The position numbers were made by a program, and so were the translations under genes. DNA of 64,000 nucleotides, from assembly GCA_002918705.1 (NCBI GenBank), contig PQKR01000008.1, positions 158,374 through 222,373 of the forward strand. The letters run 5' to 3'. The DNA is from Escherichia sp. ESNIH1 (GTDB lineage Bacteria; Pseudomonadota; Gammaproteobacteria; Enterobacterales; Enterobacteriaceae). Below the pieces are notes generated by a model. It saw only the letters and a list, made by a program, of their open reading frames with translations, ran no database searches and was not told where the DNA came from. Shown here in pieces: positions 40,569 to 51,947 of this stretch (position 1 is the first letter of the stretch; the number at the start of each line of letters is the position of its first letter).

Positions 40569-40647
40569 CTCTTTTACCACTGGACCGGCTACCGCGTCAC
40601 GCCATCTTCAGCAAAAATGTCCTCACACCATCTTTGAGGACATGATT

Positions 40648-41859
40648 ATGAACCGCCAGGCATCACCCTTTGACGTACCGCGCTGGATTATCTTTATCCT
40701 GGCGATGGGAGCCGGATTCAGCGTTGCCGCCATCTATTATGCTCAGCCACTGCTGCCGCTGATGGGTCGCGATCTCCATCTAACCGTTAACGGCATGGGG
40801 CTTGTGCCAACGCTGACCCAGGCGGGTTACGCACTGGGCATTCTGTTCCTGCTGCCGCTGGGGGACCGCTACGATCGCCGAATGCTGATCCTGGTAAAAT
40901 GTGCCGCGCTGGCCCTCTTCCTGCTGGCCTGTAGCCTGACCAGTCATCTCAATACGCTGCTGGCGGTAAGCCTGCTGCTGGGGATGGCCGCCACGATGGC
41001 GCAGGATATCGTGCCGGCTGCGGCGATCCTTGCCCCGGAAGGCAAACAGGGTAAAACCGTCGGCACCGTGATGACAGGCCTGCTGCTGGGGATCCTGCTC
41101 TCCCGGACGGTGAGCGGCTTCGTGGGTGCGGCCTTTGGCTGGCGGGTGATGTACCAGCTGGCAGCGGCGAGCATAGCGTTTATCGGCGTCGTGATGTGGG
41201 CCGTACTGCCGCGCTTTGCTACGCACTCTAACCTCAGCTATCCGGCGCTGATGCGCTCTGTAGCCCAGCTGTGGGGGCGCTACCCTGCCCTGCGCCGCGC
41301 CGCGCTGGCGCAGGGTTTTCTCTCGGTGGCCTTTAGCGCCTTCTGGTCTACCCTGGCGGTGATGCTGCTGGATCGTTTTCACCTTGGCAGCGCGGTAGCG
41401 GGCACCTTCGGCATTGCCGGGGCGGCAGGTGCGCTGGCTGCTCCGCTGGCCGGTGGCCTGGCCGACCGGGTCGGCGCGGCGAAAGTTACCCAGTTGGGTG
41501 CGGCACTGGTAACCCTCTCCTTTGCCCTGATGTTTGCCCTGCCGCTGCTCTCTACCCAGCTGCAGCTGGCGGTGATTGCGATTGCGGCGGTGGGTTTCGA
41601 TCTTGGATTGCAGTCGAGCCTGGTTGCACACCAAAACCTGGTGTACAGCCTGGAGCCGCAGGCACGAGGCCGTCTCAACGCCCTGCTGTTTACCGTTGTG
41701 TTTATCGGCATGGCGGCTGGCTCTGCCCTCGGCAGTAAAATCTACACGCTGGCAGGCTGGCCTGGCGTCGTGGCCCTGGCAACGGTCTCAGGTATTATTG
41801 CCCTGGCCATCCGCCTGACATCGGGTACGCGTCGCGCAGCGGTAGCAAACGTGGGATAA
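40648..41859 (+). CDS. MFS efflux permease
   Basis: A 403-residue transporter with twelve predicted helices. It has the AIYYAQPLLPLMGRDL start, the GDRYDRRMLILV loop between helices 2 and 3, and AGGLADRVGAAKV in the second half. It resembles the YgaY/YnfM-like drug or metabolite efflux group. ATG 40648 is used because GAGGA lies eight bases upstream; the ATG at 40642 is too close to it. Control by the divergent LysR gene is likely. The substrate is unknown. Confidence 0.82.
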   Translation: MNRQASPFDVPRWIIFILAMGAGFSVAAIYYAQPLLPLMGRDLHLTVNGMGLVPTLTQAGYALGILFLLPLGDRYDRRMLILVKCAALALFLLACSLTSHLNTLLAVSLLLGMAATMAQDIVPAAAILAPEGKQGKTVGTVMTGLLLGILLSRTVSGFVGAAFGWRVMYQLAAASIAFIGVVMWAVLPRFATHSNLSYPALMRSVAQLWGRYPALRRAALAQGFLSVAFSAFWSTLAVMLLDRFHLGSAVAGTFGIAGAAGALAAPLAGGLADRVGAAKVTQLGAALVTLSFALMFALPLLSTQLQLAVIAIAAVGFDLGLQSSLVAHQNLVYSLEPQARGRLNALLFTVVFIGMAAGSALGSKIYTLAGWPGVVALATVSGIIALAIRLTSGTRRAAVANVG

Positions 41860-41865
41860 AAAAAA

Positions 41866-41940
41866 GCCGCCCCGGTCAATGAGGGCGGCCTGCAAAGAGA
41901 GCTCATACCTGTCCACTCAACCGGACAGGTTTTCTTTTTT
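41866..41940 (+). terminator. Two hairpins ending the MFS transcript
   Basis: A GCCGCCC/GGGCGGC stem is followed by ACCTGTCC (41907-41914) pairing with GGACAGGT (41923-41930) and a long T run. The second hairpin meets the end of flgL. Confidence 0.85.
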
Positions 41941-42896
41941 TAGGAATTAATCTGGAACAGCGACATGCCCTGCATATCGGAAAACGCTTTATAGGATGCC
42001 TGTAGCGCCGCCTGCTGCATGGTGTAGGAGGAGATAGCCGCATTCCAGTCAACGTCAACCAGATCGCTCATCTGCTGGGTCTGGCCCAGAGCGCGATCGG
42101 TACCCAGCGCGTCGAGGTTATCCAGCTCGTTAAGCTGGGTCCCGACCTCCGCACGCACGGTCAGGACGTTGTTAAGGGCATTACGCAGGCCGCGGTTGGT
42201 TTTATCCATGACTTCTTGCGCCTTAGTCTGGGCTGTTTCATCCCCGCTTACCGGCGTTTTCAGCGAAGCAATCGCCGAATCGAGCATGGCAAACAGGTTG
42301 GTTTCTGGCGCGGTGCCGTCCGGCTCGGGCACCGCGTTGCTGGTCACACTGTCAAAAACCTGGGTGCCGGTGTGGGCAATGACCATAGTCCGCGCCGCGT
42401 CTACCTGCTGGGTAATCGGCTGCGCGCCGCCGCCATACTGACCGGTAGTCTGATCGAACGGTGCGCTTTCAGTTTTGTAGCCGCCAAAAATATAGCGACC
42501 GTTACCGTCGGTGCTATTGGCAAGGTTCATGATCTGATCGCGAATACCCTGCAGATCGGTTGCCAGCGAGGCGCGGTCATCATCGCTCAAGGAGCCGTTG
42601 CCGCTGTTGATCACTTTGGACTGCGCGGACTGGATCGCAGTCGAGACCTGATCCAGAATGCTGTCTTCCAGCGACACTTTCTGAGTGGCGAAGGTACGAG
42701 CCAGCTGATACTGGCTGTTCTGTGTCTGAGCCTGGGAGAGCACCACCGCCTGCGAGGCGGCGATAGGATCATCGGAGGCACGGTTTACGCGCTTGCCGGT
42801 AGACATCTGCTCGCCATAGCTTAGCCATTTGCTCTGCGAACTGGTGACACCACGCATGTTTTGTTCATACATCATCTGAGTGCTAACGCGCATCAT
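41940..42896 (-). CDS. flgL: Flagellar hook-filament junction protein FlgL
   Basis: The 318-residue HAP3 protein that joins FlgK to the filament. It has the flagellin-like N-terminus MRVSTQMMYEQNMRGVTSSQ and C-terminus QQAALQASYKAFSDMQGMSLFQI, both coiled-coil-forming. MM at the start leaves ATG 42896 or 42893. It follows flgK after 11 bases and shares its sigma-28 promoter. FlgN is its export chaperone together with FlgK. Confidence 0.97.
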   Translation of the reverse strand: MMRVSTQMMYEQNMRGVTSSQSKWLSYGEQMSTGKRVNRASDDPIAASQAVVLSQAQTQNSQYQLARTFATQKVSLEDSILDQVSTAIQSAQSKVINSGNGSLSDDDRASLATDLQGIRDQIMNLANSTDGNGRYIFGGYKTESAPFDQTTGQYGGGAQPITQQVDAARTMVIAHTGTQVFDSVTSNAVPEPDGTAPETNLFAMLDSAIASLKTPVSGDETAQTKAQEVMDKTNRGLRNALNNVLTVRAEVGTQLNELDNLDALGTDRALGQTQQMSDLVDVDWNAAISSYTMQQAALQASYKAFSDMQGMSLFQINS

Positions 42897-42907
42897 TAAC
42901 CTCTTGC

Positions 42908-44560
42908 TTAGCGGATGTTCAGTAACGCATCAAACAGCGAGCTTGCCGTCTGTAAGACCTGTGCGTTTGCGAGATAATATTGCTGGTAACGCTGCAGGTT
43001 ACCGTACTCTTCGTCGAGGTTAACCCCGGAGATAGACTGCTGCTGGTTGCTCAGCTGGGTCACCACGTTATCCTGGGTGGTGCTGCTGCTCTTCAGCGTG
43101 GCCGTGGTGCTGCCCACGGTACTGACCAGCGCGGCATAGGCATCGTTGAAGCTCTTGTTGCCGCCGACGCTCTTGCTTTTCTGCAGATCCAGCAGCGCCT
43201 GGCCGTTGACGTTATCGCTGTCGCCGCTGGTGGCCGATGCCGCCATAGCGATTTTCGACTCGTCCTTAAACGCCAGATCCATATTGACGATGGCATTCGC
43301 CGTCGGCTTGATAATAAAGCTGTCGTTATTGCCCGCACCGTTGGTAGCGCTGATGCTCACCTTCAGGCCGTCAAAGTTCAGGCTGCCGTCATTCGCATCC
43401 GGCGTAGCGGTAAACGAGGTATTATCTGACAGGCGAGTCACCTGCCATTTCGATCCGTCATAAACCACTTTATAGTCGGTCGCCTGGACTTTGCTGCTAT
43501 CACTTACCGTGGTGGTCAGCGCCGCATCGCCGGTGTTGCGCGCGTTGCTCAGCGTAGAAGGCGAACCGATGGTAAAGAAGTCACCGCCCTGGTCACCGTT
43601 GGCATCATAGCCTTTAGCATGCTGAGCATTGAAGGCATCGGCAAAGGAGAGCGCCAGCTGGCCCAGCGAGTTACGGGTCTGGTCGAGGTTCTGGCTGCGG
43701 AAGGTCAGCAGCCCGCCGAGGGAGCCGCTGTTGAGCAGCTTCTCTGGGATCTCAACGTTGCCTGCGGTGGCATCAACGTAGGCCACGGTGGTACGGGACG
43801 GATCCGCGCTGGACGGTACGGCAGCCAGCTGGCGGGAAGCGCTGCCCTGAACCAGGGTATAGCCATTCGCCATGCTGATGTTATAGGTGCCGCCGTCCTG
43901 GACGCTTACTTCCACGCCCACGATCTTGTTAAGTTCGCTTACCAGCTGATCGCGCTGATCCAGCAGATTGTTTGGCGAGGCGCCAGCGCCTACCCCGGTC
44001 AGACGGGAGATCTGATCGTTGAGATTGGCAATCTGGGTGGTGTAATTGTTGATCTGATCCACGCTGGAGGAGATAGACAGGTTAACCTGCTTATCCTGAT
44101 CGCGCAGATACTGATCGGTTACCTTGAACTGGTTTACCAGCCCATCGGCTTTGCCCAGCAGCGTCTGGCGAGAGGCCGGATCCTCGGCATTGCTCACCAG
44201 CGTTTGCAGGCTAGTAAAGAAGTCCTGCATGGTGGTGGCCAGGGTATTCGTCGAGCCAGAGAGCATGTCGTCAATTTTGGACATCTGCTCGTAGCGCGTT
44301 GTCAGGCCGCTGCTCTGGGTCTGCGCGGCGCGCAGCTGATTGGTGATGAAGGCATCATATTCGCGTTGGACGCCGGTGACGTTCACCCCGTTACCTACCC
44401 AACCGCCTGCACCCAGCGTACTGTTTGCCTGTGCCAGCACCGTAGTCTGACGGGTATAGCCCGCGACGTTATAACTGGAGATGTTATTACTGACGGTATT
44501 CAGCGCGGCCTGGGCTGCACTCAGCCCGCTCATGGCGCTGTTAATCAAGCTACTGGACAT
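42908..44560 (-). CDS. flgK: Flagellar hook-filament junction protein FlgK
   Basis: A 550-residue HAP1 protein. The rod/hook-type N-terminal motif SSLINSAMSGLSAAQAALNTVSNNISSYNVAGYTRQ and C-terminal VNLDEEYGNLQRYQQYYLANAQVLQTASSLFDALL are typical. The central part is variable. A class III (sigma-28) promoter lies just upstream, between flgJ and flgK. Confidence 0.97.
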   Translation of the reverse strand: MSSSLINSAMSGLSAAQAALNTVSNNISSYNVAGYTRQTTVLAQANSTLGAGGWVGNGVNVTGVQREYDAFITNQLRAAQTQSSGLTTRYEQMSKIDDMLSGSTNTLATTMQDFFTSLQTLVSNAEDPASRQTLLGKADGLVNQFKVTDQYLRDQDKQVNLSISSSVDQINNYTTQIANLNDQISRLTGVGAGASPNNLLDQRDQLVSELNKIVGVEVSVQDGGTYNISMANGYTLVQGSASRQLAAVPSSADPSRTTVAYVDATAGNVEIPEKLLNSGSLGGLLTFRSQNLDQTRNSLGQLALSFADAFNAQHAKGYDANGDQGGDFFTIGSPSTLSNARNTGDAALTTTVSDSSKVQATDYKVVYDGSKWQVTRLSDNTSFTATPDANDGSLNFDGLKVSISATNGAGNNDSFIIKPTANAIVNMDLAFKDESKIAMAASATSGDSDNVNGQALLDLQKSKSVGGNKSFNDAYAALVSTVGSTTATLKSSSTTQDNVVTQLSNQQQSISGVNLDEEYGNLQRYQQYYLANAQVLQTASSLFDALLNIR

Positions 44561-44602
44561 GGAGATTCCTTATACACTTTTAGACATAAGTCCTGCTAAC
44601 GA

Positions 44603-44629
44603 TTATCGGCAGCGCCAGGCTGAACTTGA
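44603..44629 (-). promoter_or_regulatory. Sigma-28 promoter of flgKL
   Basis: On the minus strand TCAAGTTC, 11 bases, then GCCGATAA: the -10 matches the FliA consensus exactly and the -35 is close to TAAAGTTT. It fits late expression of the junction proteins. Confidence 0.85.
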
Positions 44630-44635
44630 TAGCTG

Positions 44636-45592
44636 TCAAAACAGATTTTCAATATCGTTGCTGTAGGCTTTACTGACCTTATCGCTAAGGGATTTCAGCT
44701 GCTGGATCATGCTGGTGAGCTTGCGAGCATAGTTCGGATCGGTAGCGTAGCCCGCGCTCTGCAACGCCTGCGCCCCCTGCTCGGCGGTTGCCGCGGTGGT
44801 AACGGCGGCATAGCGCGGGTTACGCGACAGCAGGCCAACGTAGTCCGACAGCGCCTCCAGATAGGAGCCGTAGACGCGGAACTTCGCCTTTACCTTTTTG
44901 GCTTCACCGTTCTCATATTCGGTGGTGGTGATCTCGGTGGTAGGCCCCTTCCAGCTGCTGCTGGCCTTGACGCCAAACAGGTTAAAGCTCGGCTCACCGT
45001 TTTCGCGCTTGATCTGCCGCTGCCCCCAGCCGGACTCCAGCGCTGCCTGGGCGAGGATCAGGTGGTGCGGCACCCCGCTCTGCTCGCTGGCCAGCCGCGC
45101 CGGCAGTGAGAGCTGGGCAAGGAACTCTTTGCTGTCGCCAGAGAGCGCAGCATCGTTGCCTCCACCGTCGGGCGTTTTCGGCATCGCCTTGCGCACCATC
45201 TGGGTCAGGGCCTGGTTTTGATAACTGGTCACCGTTTCCAGCGGGAACTTCATCGGCACCTGCGAAGGTGCCTCTGCGGGTTCGCTCTGGCCACCGGACA
45301 TCTGCTTCACCATCATCTCCGCCAGCCCCAGCCCCTTGCCTGCGGTCATCTGCTGGGCAATCTGCTGGTCATACATGCTGGTATACATGCGGGTGGAGTC
45401 GCTGCTGAACAGGCCGTCTTTTGGCAGGGCTTCACGCATACTTTTCAGCATCATCTGCACGAACATCCCTTCCACCTGACGGGCCACCGGACGCAGGTTA
45501 GCCTGCGGATCCTGCCCGGCCTGGGTTTTCAGTTCATTCAGCGATTGCGCATCCCATGCCGCGCTCGCCATCATCCGGCTGTCGGTTAGCAT
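44636..45592 (-). CDS. flgJ: Rod assembly protein and muramidase FlgJ
   Basis: A 318-residue bifunctional periplasmic protein. Residues about 1-110 cap the growing rod (VEGMFVQMMLKSMREALPKDGLF). The C-terminal half is a GH73-type glucosaminidase/muramidase with the catalytic Glu in AQAALESGWGQRQI and the tyrosine motif FRVYGSYLEAL. It opens the cell wall for the rod. Its start overlaps the flgI stop by one base. Confidence 0.97.
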   Translation of the reverse strand: MLTDSRMMASAAWDAQSLNELKTQAGQDPQANLRPVARQVEGMFVQMMLKSMREALPKDGLFSSDSTRMYTSMYDQQIAQQMTAGKGLGLAEMMVKQMSGGQSEPAEAPSQVPMKFPLETVTSYQNQALTQMVRKAMPKTPDGGGNDAALSGDSKEFLAQLSLPARLASEQSGVPHHLILAQAALESGWGQRQIKRENGEPSFNLFGVKASSSWKGPTTEITTTEYENGEAKKVKAKFRVYGSYLEALSDYVGLLSRNPRYAAVTTAATAEQGAQALQSAGYATDPNYARKLTSMIQQLKSLSDKVSKAYSNDIENLF

Positions 45593-46689
45593 TAGATAAT
45601 TTCCAGTTTCGCGCGCAGGCAGCCTGCGCTCTGCATTGACTGAAGGATCGACATCAGATCGATCGGCGTCGCGCCCAGCGCGTTCAGCGCCCGGACAACG
45701 TTGTTCAGGTTGGCGCTGGAGCGGACGCTCTGCAACGAACCGCCGCTCTGGCGCAGATCGATCTGCGTCTGCGGGGTGACCACGGTCTCGCCGCCGCCGA
45801 ACGGCGTATCCGGCTGGCTGACGTTGGCCTGGCGGTTTACCGTCACGGAGAGGTTACCCTGGGCCACCGCACAGCTGTCCAGCGTCACTTCGCGGTTCAT
45901 GACCACCGAGCCGGTACGGGAGTTGATCACCACCTTCGCATCCTGCGGCGTCACGCCCACTTCCATATTCTGGATATCGGCAAGGAAACGCACCTGCGAG
46001 CTGTTGCCGCTCGGCACGCGGATCTGGATGGTACGCGCATCCAGCGCCGTGGCGCTGCCGTAGCCGCGAGAGCGGTTGATGGTGTCGGTGATCTGCTGTG
46101 CGAGGGTGAAATCTTCCTGATTCAGCTGCAGGTTGATGGTGTTGCCAGAGCCGAACTGGGTCGGCAGCTCACGCTCGACTACCGCGCCGCCGGTGATGCG
46201 GCCGCCGTTAAGCTGGTTAACCTGCACGCTGCTGCCGCCGGCCGCTGCGCCCGCGCCGCCGACCAGCACGTTACCCTGTGCCAGGGCATAGACCTGGTTA
46301 TCAACCCCTTTTAGCGGGGTCATCAGCAGCGTACCGCCGCGCAGGCTCTTGGCGTTACCCATTGAGGAGACCACCACGTCGATGGTCTGTCCCTGGCGGG
46401 CAAAGGCCGGGAACTGCGCGGTTACCATTACCGCCGCCACGTTCTTGAGCTGCATGTTGGTCCCGGCGGGGACGGTGATCCCCATCTGGGAGAGCATGTT
46501 GTTCAGGCTCTGGGTGGTAAACGGCGTCTGGGTGGTCTGGTCGCCCGTACCGTCCAGGCCGACAACCAGCCCGTAGCCAATCAGTGAGTTCTGTCGTACG
46601 CCCTGTACGCTGGTGAGGTCGCGGATGCGCTCGGCCTGGGCAATGGTTGCTACCAGTACCAGCGCGATCCCTGCCAGATATTTAAACAT
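45592..46689 (-). CDS. flgI: Flagellar P-ring protein FlgI
   Basis: A 365-residue periplasmic ring protein with signal peptide [19 protein letters not shown]. It is conserved throughout ([33 protein letters not shown]). FlgA helps it assemble around the rod in the peptidoglycan layer. Confidence 0.98.
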   Translation of the reverse strand: MFKYLAGIALVLVATIAQAERIRDLTSVQGVRQNSLIGYGLVVGLDGTGDQTTQTPFTTQSLNNMLSQMGITVPAGTNMQLKNVAAVMVTAQFPAFARQGQTIDVVVSSMGNAKSLRGGTLLMTPLKGVDNQVYALAQGNVLVGGAGAAAGGSSVQVNQLNGGRITGGAVVERELPTQFGSGNTINLQLNQEDFTLAQQITDTINRSRGYGSATALDARTIQIRVPSGNSSQVRFLADIQNMEVGVTPQDAKVVINSRTGSVVMNREVTLDSCAVAQGNLSVTVNRQANVSQPDTPFGGGETVVTPQTQIDLRQSGGSLQSVRSSANLNNVVRALNALGATPIDLMSILQSMQSAGCLRAKLEII

Positions 46690-46700
46690 TGGTCACCCCG

Positions 46701-47408
46701 TTACATCGGCGAGAGGTTAAGGAAGAAACGCTGCAGCCAGCCCATATTCTGCGCTTCGTTGATATAGCCGTTGCCGACATATTCGATGCGCGCGTCCGCC
46801 ACCTGGGTGGACGGAACGGAGTTGCTGCCGCTGATGGTGCGTGGGTTCACGACACCGGAGAAGCGGATGAACTCAGTGCCCTGGTTGATGGCGATCTGTT
46901 TTTCACCCACGACGTGTAAGTTGCCGTTGGCCAATACCTGGTCAACCGTGACGGTCAGCGTTCCGCTGAAGGTGTTGCTGGCGTTGGCCCCACCCTTACC
47001 GTTAAAGCTGTTGCCACCGGAGGCATCGACATCCGCACGGGCGTTGCCAAACAGGCCTTCTAAGTAGCGCGGCGTGGTATCGACGCCGAAGTTGGTTTTG
47101 CCGTCGCGGCTGGCGTTCGCCGAGGAGCTTTTACTGGCGCTGACGTTCTCTTGCAGCACGATGGTCAGCGTATCGCCTACGTTACGCGGTCTGCGATCCT
47201 CAAACAGCGGTTGATAGCCGTAGTTAATCGGCTGGGCAGTCTGGAAAATGGAGCCGTTGACAATGGGCTGCGGGCCTGGCGTCGGCTGCGCGGTGGTTGC
47301 GCCCTGCACCAGCGGCGTCGAGGGGATCCAGGCACACCCGTTAAGGGTGAGTGCCACCAAAGCCATAAGCGGATAACGAAACGCGGCGGATTTATGCATT
47401 GCTTTCAT
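46701..47408 (-). CDS. flgH: Flagellar L-ring lipoprotein FlgH
   Basis: A 235-residue outer-membrane lipoprotein. The signal peptide ends in the lipobox LNGC, then [21 protein letters not shown] second ATG at 47399 (MHKSAAFRY) gives 232 residues, the E. coli length, and may be the real start. It lies 11 bases before flgI. Confidence 0.97.
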   Translation of the reverse strand: MKAMHKSAAFRYPLMALVALTLNGCAWIPSTPLVQGATTAQPTPGPQPIVNGSIFQTAQPINYGYQPLFEDRRPRNVGDTLTIVLQENVSASKSSSANASRDGKTNFGVDTTPRYLEGLFGNARADVDASGGNSFNGKGGANASNTFSGTLTVTVDQVLANGNLHVVGEKQIAINQGTEFIRFSGVVNPRTISGSNSVPSTQVADARIEYVGNGYINEAQNMGWLQRFFLNLSPM

Positions 47409-47459
47409 CTTCGAAATCAGGGGCCCGGCGCGGCGATTACTACCGCGCCGGAGCGCGCC

Positions 47460-49011
<1,552 letters not shown>

Positions 49012-49031
49012 GAAGCCGTCCCGTCAGGCGC

Positions 49032-50237
49032 TTAGCGCAGGTTAACCAGGGTGTTGAGGATCTGGTCCTGGGTTTTGATGGTCTGCGCGTTTGACTGATA
49101 GTTACGCTGCGCGACGATCATATTGACCAGCTCTTTACTCAGATCGGTGTTGGATGCTTCCAGCGCGCCGTTGGTCAGGGTGCCGAAGTTACCGGTGCCT
49201 GCGGTGCCCAGCAGCGCCACGCCGGAGGACTGGGTCGCCGTCCAGACGTTGTCGCCTTCAGAGGCCAGGCCTTCGTTGTTAGCGAAGTTAGCCAGCACGA
49301 TCTGGCCCAGCAGCTGGGTCTGCTCGTTAGAGTAGTTACCCACGACGGTGCCGTCGTCGTTGATCTGGTAGCTCACCAGGTCACCCGGCTTGTAGCCGTT
49401 CTGGCTGGTCGCCACGATGTTGTTCGCGCCGGTGTTCTGCTGCATGGAGTTAAGGAAGCTCAGGCTAAAGGTCGCCGGGGTCGCGCCCGGGATCGTTGCC
49501 GTCGTCACGCTGGCGGTGCCGCCGGAGGTCAGCGCGCCGGTGTTGCTGAAGCCCAGGGTAGTGGAGAGCGTCGCGGCGCTGTTGGCCACGCTGCTGTCCT
49601 GGGTGTAGACATTCCAGGTGTTGCTTGTCCCGCTCTTCACGAAGTAGACGTTCATGTCGTGAGAGTTACCCTGGCTATCGAAAACGGTAACCGAGCCTTT
49701 TTTGTTGTAGCTGTCGGCGTTGGTCGGATCAAAGGCCAACGTCGGCGCAGCGTCGGTGGAGTTCAGGTTGATCTGCATCGCCGCAGTGTCGGTGGTTTTC
49801 GCCGCCATCAGGGTGTTCGGAATGGAGATCGCCGTCGGGTTTGCACCCTGCTGGATGGTCGGCGGGGTGCCGGTGGCCGGGAAGCCGGTCAGCTGCAGGC
49901 CCTGCATGTTAACGATGTTGCGGTTTTCGTCCAGCTTGAACTGACCGTTGCGGCTGTAGAACACCGAGCCGTTGCTGTCGACCAGGCGGAAGAAGCCGCT
50001 CTGGCTGATGGCGACGTCCAGGCCGCGACCGGTGTTGGTGGTCGTGCCGTCGGTGAAGTCCTGGGTAATACCCGCAACCTTCACGCCGAGACCGACTTTA
50101 GAACCGGCAAACATATCGGCGAAGGACGCGGTGCCAGATTTAAAGCCATAGGTGGCGGAGTTGGCGATGTTGTTACCAATGACATCGAGGTTGGTGGCCG
50201 CAGCATTCAGGCCGCTGACCGCTTGTGAGAAGGCCAT
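49032..50237 (-). CDS. flgE: Flagellar hook protein FlgE
   Basis: A 401-residue protein polymerising into the hook, the universal joint. The N-motif AFSQAVSGLNAAATNLDVIGNNIANSATYGFKSG and the C-motif ASNTDLSKELVNMIVAQRNYQSNAQTIKTQDQILNTLVNLR are present. The surface-exposed middle is Thr/Ala/Gly-rich and most variable. Confidence 0.98.
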   Translation of the reverse strand: MAFSQAVSGLNAAATNLDVIGNNIANSATYGFKSGTASFADMFAGSKVGLGVKVAGITQDFTDGTTTNTGRGLDVAISQSGFFRLVDSNGSVFYSRNGQFKLDENRNIVNMQGLQLTGFPATGTPPTIQQGANPTAISIPNTLMAAKTTDTAAMQINLNSTDAAPTLAFDPTNADSYNKKGSVTVFDSQGNSHDMNVYFVKSGTSNTWNVYTQDSSVANSAATLSTTLGFSNTGALTSGGTASVTTATIPGATPATFSLSFLNSMQQNTGANNIVATSQNGYKPGDLVSYQINDDGTVVGNYSNEQTQLLGQIVLANFANNEGLASEGDNVWTATQSSGVALLGTAGTGNFGTLTNGALEASNTDLSKELVNMIVAQRNYQSNAQTIKTQDQILNTLVNLR

Positions 50238-50263
50238 GACTTACTCCTGATAAGTGTTAAGGC

Positions 50264-50938
50264 TTATATAATCTGCCGTACTTCGTCGAGGGTGGTGGTA
50301 CCGTAGGTACCCAAATCTAAGGTGTTACCGGTGCTGCCTTTGGTAATGCCCTGCACCAGCGCAAACTGCAGCGGCTGGGCCACCAGCTGGGTGGAGCCGC
50401 TGCTGGCACCGATCGATACGCTGTACGAGCCGTCCGGAGCAGCAGTGCCGTCGGTCATCTTGCCGTCCCAGCTAAAGGTGTGAACGCCTGCGCTCAGCGC
50501 GCCAATATCAATGGTGCGTACCACCTGACCATTTTTATCCGTAACGGTCGCGGTGACTTTATCCGCCGCCTGGGTCAGCTCAACGCCAAACGGGGTGGTG
50601 CTCTCGCTGCCCGCCAGCACGGTAGTGCCCGGGATCATCACCCCGTGGCCGATCAGCGTGCTCGCCTGCAGCGACTGGCTGTTGTCAATCTGGCCGGAGA
50701 TGGCGCCCAGCGTCGTGTTGAGCTTCTCAATGCCGCTGACGGTATTGATCTGCGCCAGCTGGGTGGTCAGCTCGTTGTTCTCCATCGGATTGGTGGGATC
50801 CTGGTTTTTGAGCTGTGCCACCAGCAGCGTCAGGAAGCTGCTCTGCAGATCCGTTGCGCTACTGCCGGAGGTCGCGCTGGTAGCTGTCGATGTGGCGGTA
50901 GTGCTGGTAGTGTCGTTGAGATTTACAGCGATAGACAT
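50264..50938 (-). CDS. flgD: Hook cap protein FlgD
   Basis: A 224-residue scaffold that caps the growing hook and is replaced by FlgK. The conserved N-terminal part LQSSFLTLLVAQLKNQDPTNPMENNELTTQLAQINTVSGIEKLN precedes a tudor/fibronectin-like C-terminal part. Low-complexity Ser/Thr/Ala lies at residues 9-28. Confidence 0.97.
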   Translation of the reverse strand: MSIAVNLNDTTSTTATSTATSATSGSSATDLQSSFLTLLVAQLKNQDPTNPMENNELTTQLAQINTVSGIEKLNTTLGAISGQIDNSQSLQASTLIGHGVMIPGTTVLAGSESTTPFGVELTQAADKVTATVTDKNGQVVRTIDIGALSAGVHTFSWDGKMTDGTAAPDGSYSVSIGASSGSTQLVAQPLQFALVQGITKGSTGNTLDLGTYGTTTLDEVRQII

Positions 50939-50949
50939 GCGACTCTCCT

Positions 50950-51354
50950 TTATGAGCCAAGCGTGAGCGTTTTCAGCATCATGCTCTTCACGGTGTTAAG
51001 TACTTCAACGTTTGCCTGGTAACTGCGCGAGGCGGACATGGAGTTAACCATCTCGCCAACGACGTCCACGTTGGGCATCCGCACGTAGCCTTTGGCATCG
51101 GCAAGCGGATTGCCTGGCTCAAAGACCAGCTTGTCCGGCGCCTGGCTCTCGATGACGTTGGCGACCTTAACGCCGCCGGTAGCCGCGCCTGGCGCCGCGT
51201 TCACCTGGAACACCACCTGCTTGGCACGGTAGGGCTGGCCGTCGGGACCGGTGACGCTGTCGGCGTTCGCCAGGTTACTGGCCGCCACGTTCAGCCGCTG
51301 TGACTGAGCGGTCAGCGCCGATCCGGCGATATCAAAAATGTTCAGTAAAGCCAT
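50950..51354 (-). CDS. flgC: Proximal rod protein FlgC
   Basis: A 134-residue rod protein beginning [20 protein letters not shown] with the [15 protein letters not shown] motif and the C-motif [39 protein letters not shown]. It starts 3 bases after flgB. Confidence 0.97.
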   Translation of the reverse strand: MALLNIFDIAGSALTAQSQRLNVAASNLANADSVTGPDGQPYRAKQVVFQVNAAPGAATGGVKVANVIESQAPDKLVFEPGNPLADAKGYVRMPNVDVVGEMVNSMSASRSYQANVEVLNTVKSMMLKTLTLGS

Positions 51355-51357
51355 CTA

Positions 51358-51774
51358 TTAATTCCCCCCCTGCAGCACGCTCATCATGCCTTTAATCTGT
51401 CCACCCAGAACGCTCAGCCCGGTCTGGTATTGCAGGCTGTTATCGGCAAACTGGGTACGCTCCCGGTCCATATCGACGGTGTTACCGTCCAGCGATGGCT
51501 GATCGGGAATGCGATAGAGCAGTTCAGTAGAGGGTGCGGCGATGGTCTGGGCAGGAATATGGCGGGCAGAGGTCAGCGCCAGCGATACTCCGCTGGTTTC
51601 GGCCCGGCCGCGCTCCATCACTTTTTTAAGTTCGCTGGCAAAATCCATATCGCGCGCCTGATACCCCGGGGTATCAGCGTTAGCAATGTTGGCGGCCAGA
51701 ACTTCCTGGCGCTGGGCGCGCAGGTTTAATGCTTCTTGCTGAAATCGTAGCGCGGCATCGAGTTTATCGAGCAT
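51358..51774 (-). CDS. flgB: Proximal rod protein FlgB
   Basis: A 138-residue rod protein and first gene of the flgBCDEFGHIJ operon. The N-terminal region [34 protein letters not shown] is typical. The 173-base gap to the divergent flgA must hold the FlhDC-dependent promoters; I could not assign the FlhDC box by eye. Confidence 0.97.
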   Translation of the reverse strand: MLDKLDAALRFQQEALNLRAQRQEVLAANIANADTPGYQARDMDFASELKKVMERGRAETSGVSLALTSARHIPAQTIAAPSTELLYRIPDQPSLDGNTVDMDRERTQFADNSLQYQTGLSVLGGQIKGMMSVLQGGN

Positions 51775-51947
51775 GTCTCCCCCGCTGATGACGTTACGCT
51801 GATGAGAAAATGACAGATGACAGCTTAAAGGGCAGAGGGCACGCCTTATCGTTGGAATAAACGCAAAATGCGTCGCTATTTATTGCGTTGATAGATCTGC
51901 ACGAGGGGTAAAATCCCCTCACTCTCTCATCCAGGCAGGAGTTAGCC

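Noticed and set aside
43619..44599. 326-codon open frame antisense to flgK
   Set aside because: Shadow frame; flgK is unambiguous.
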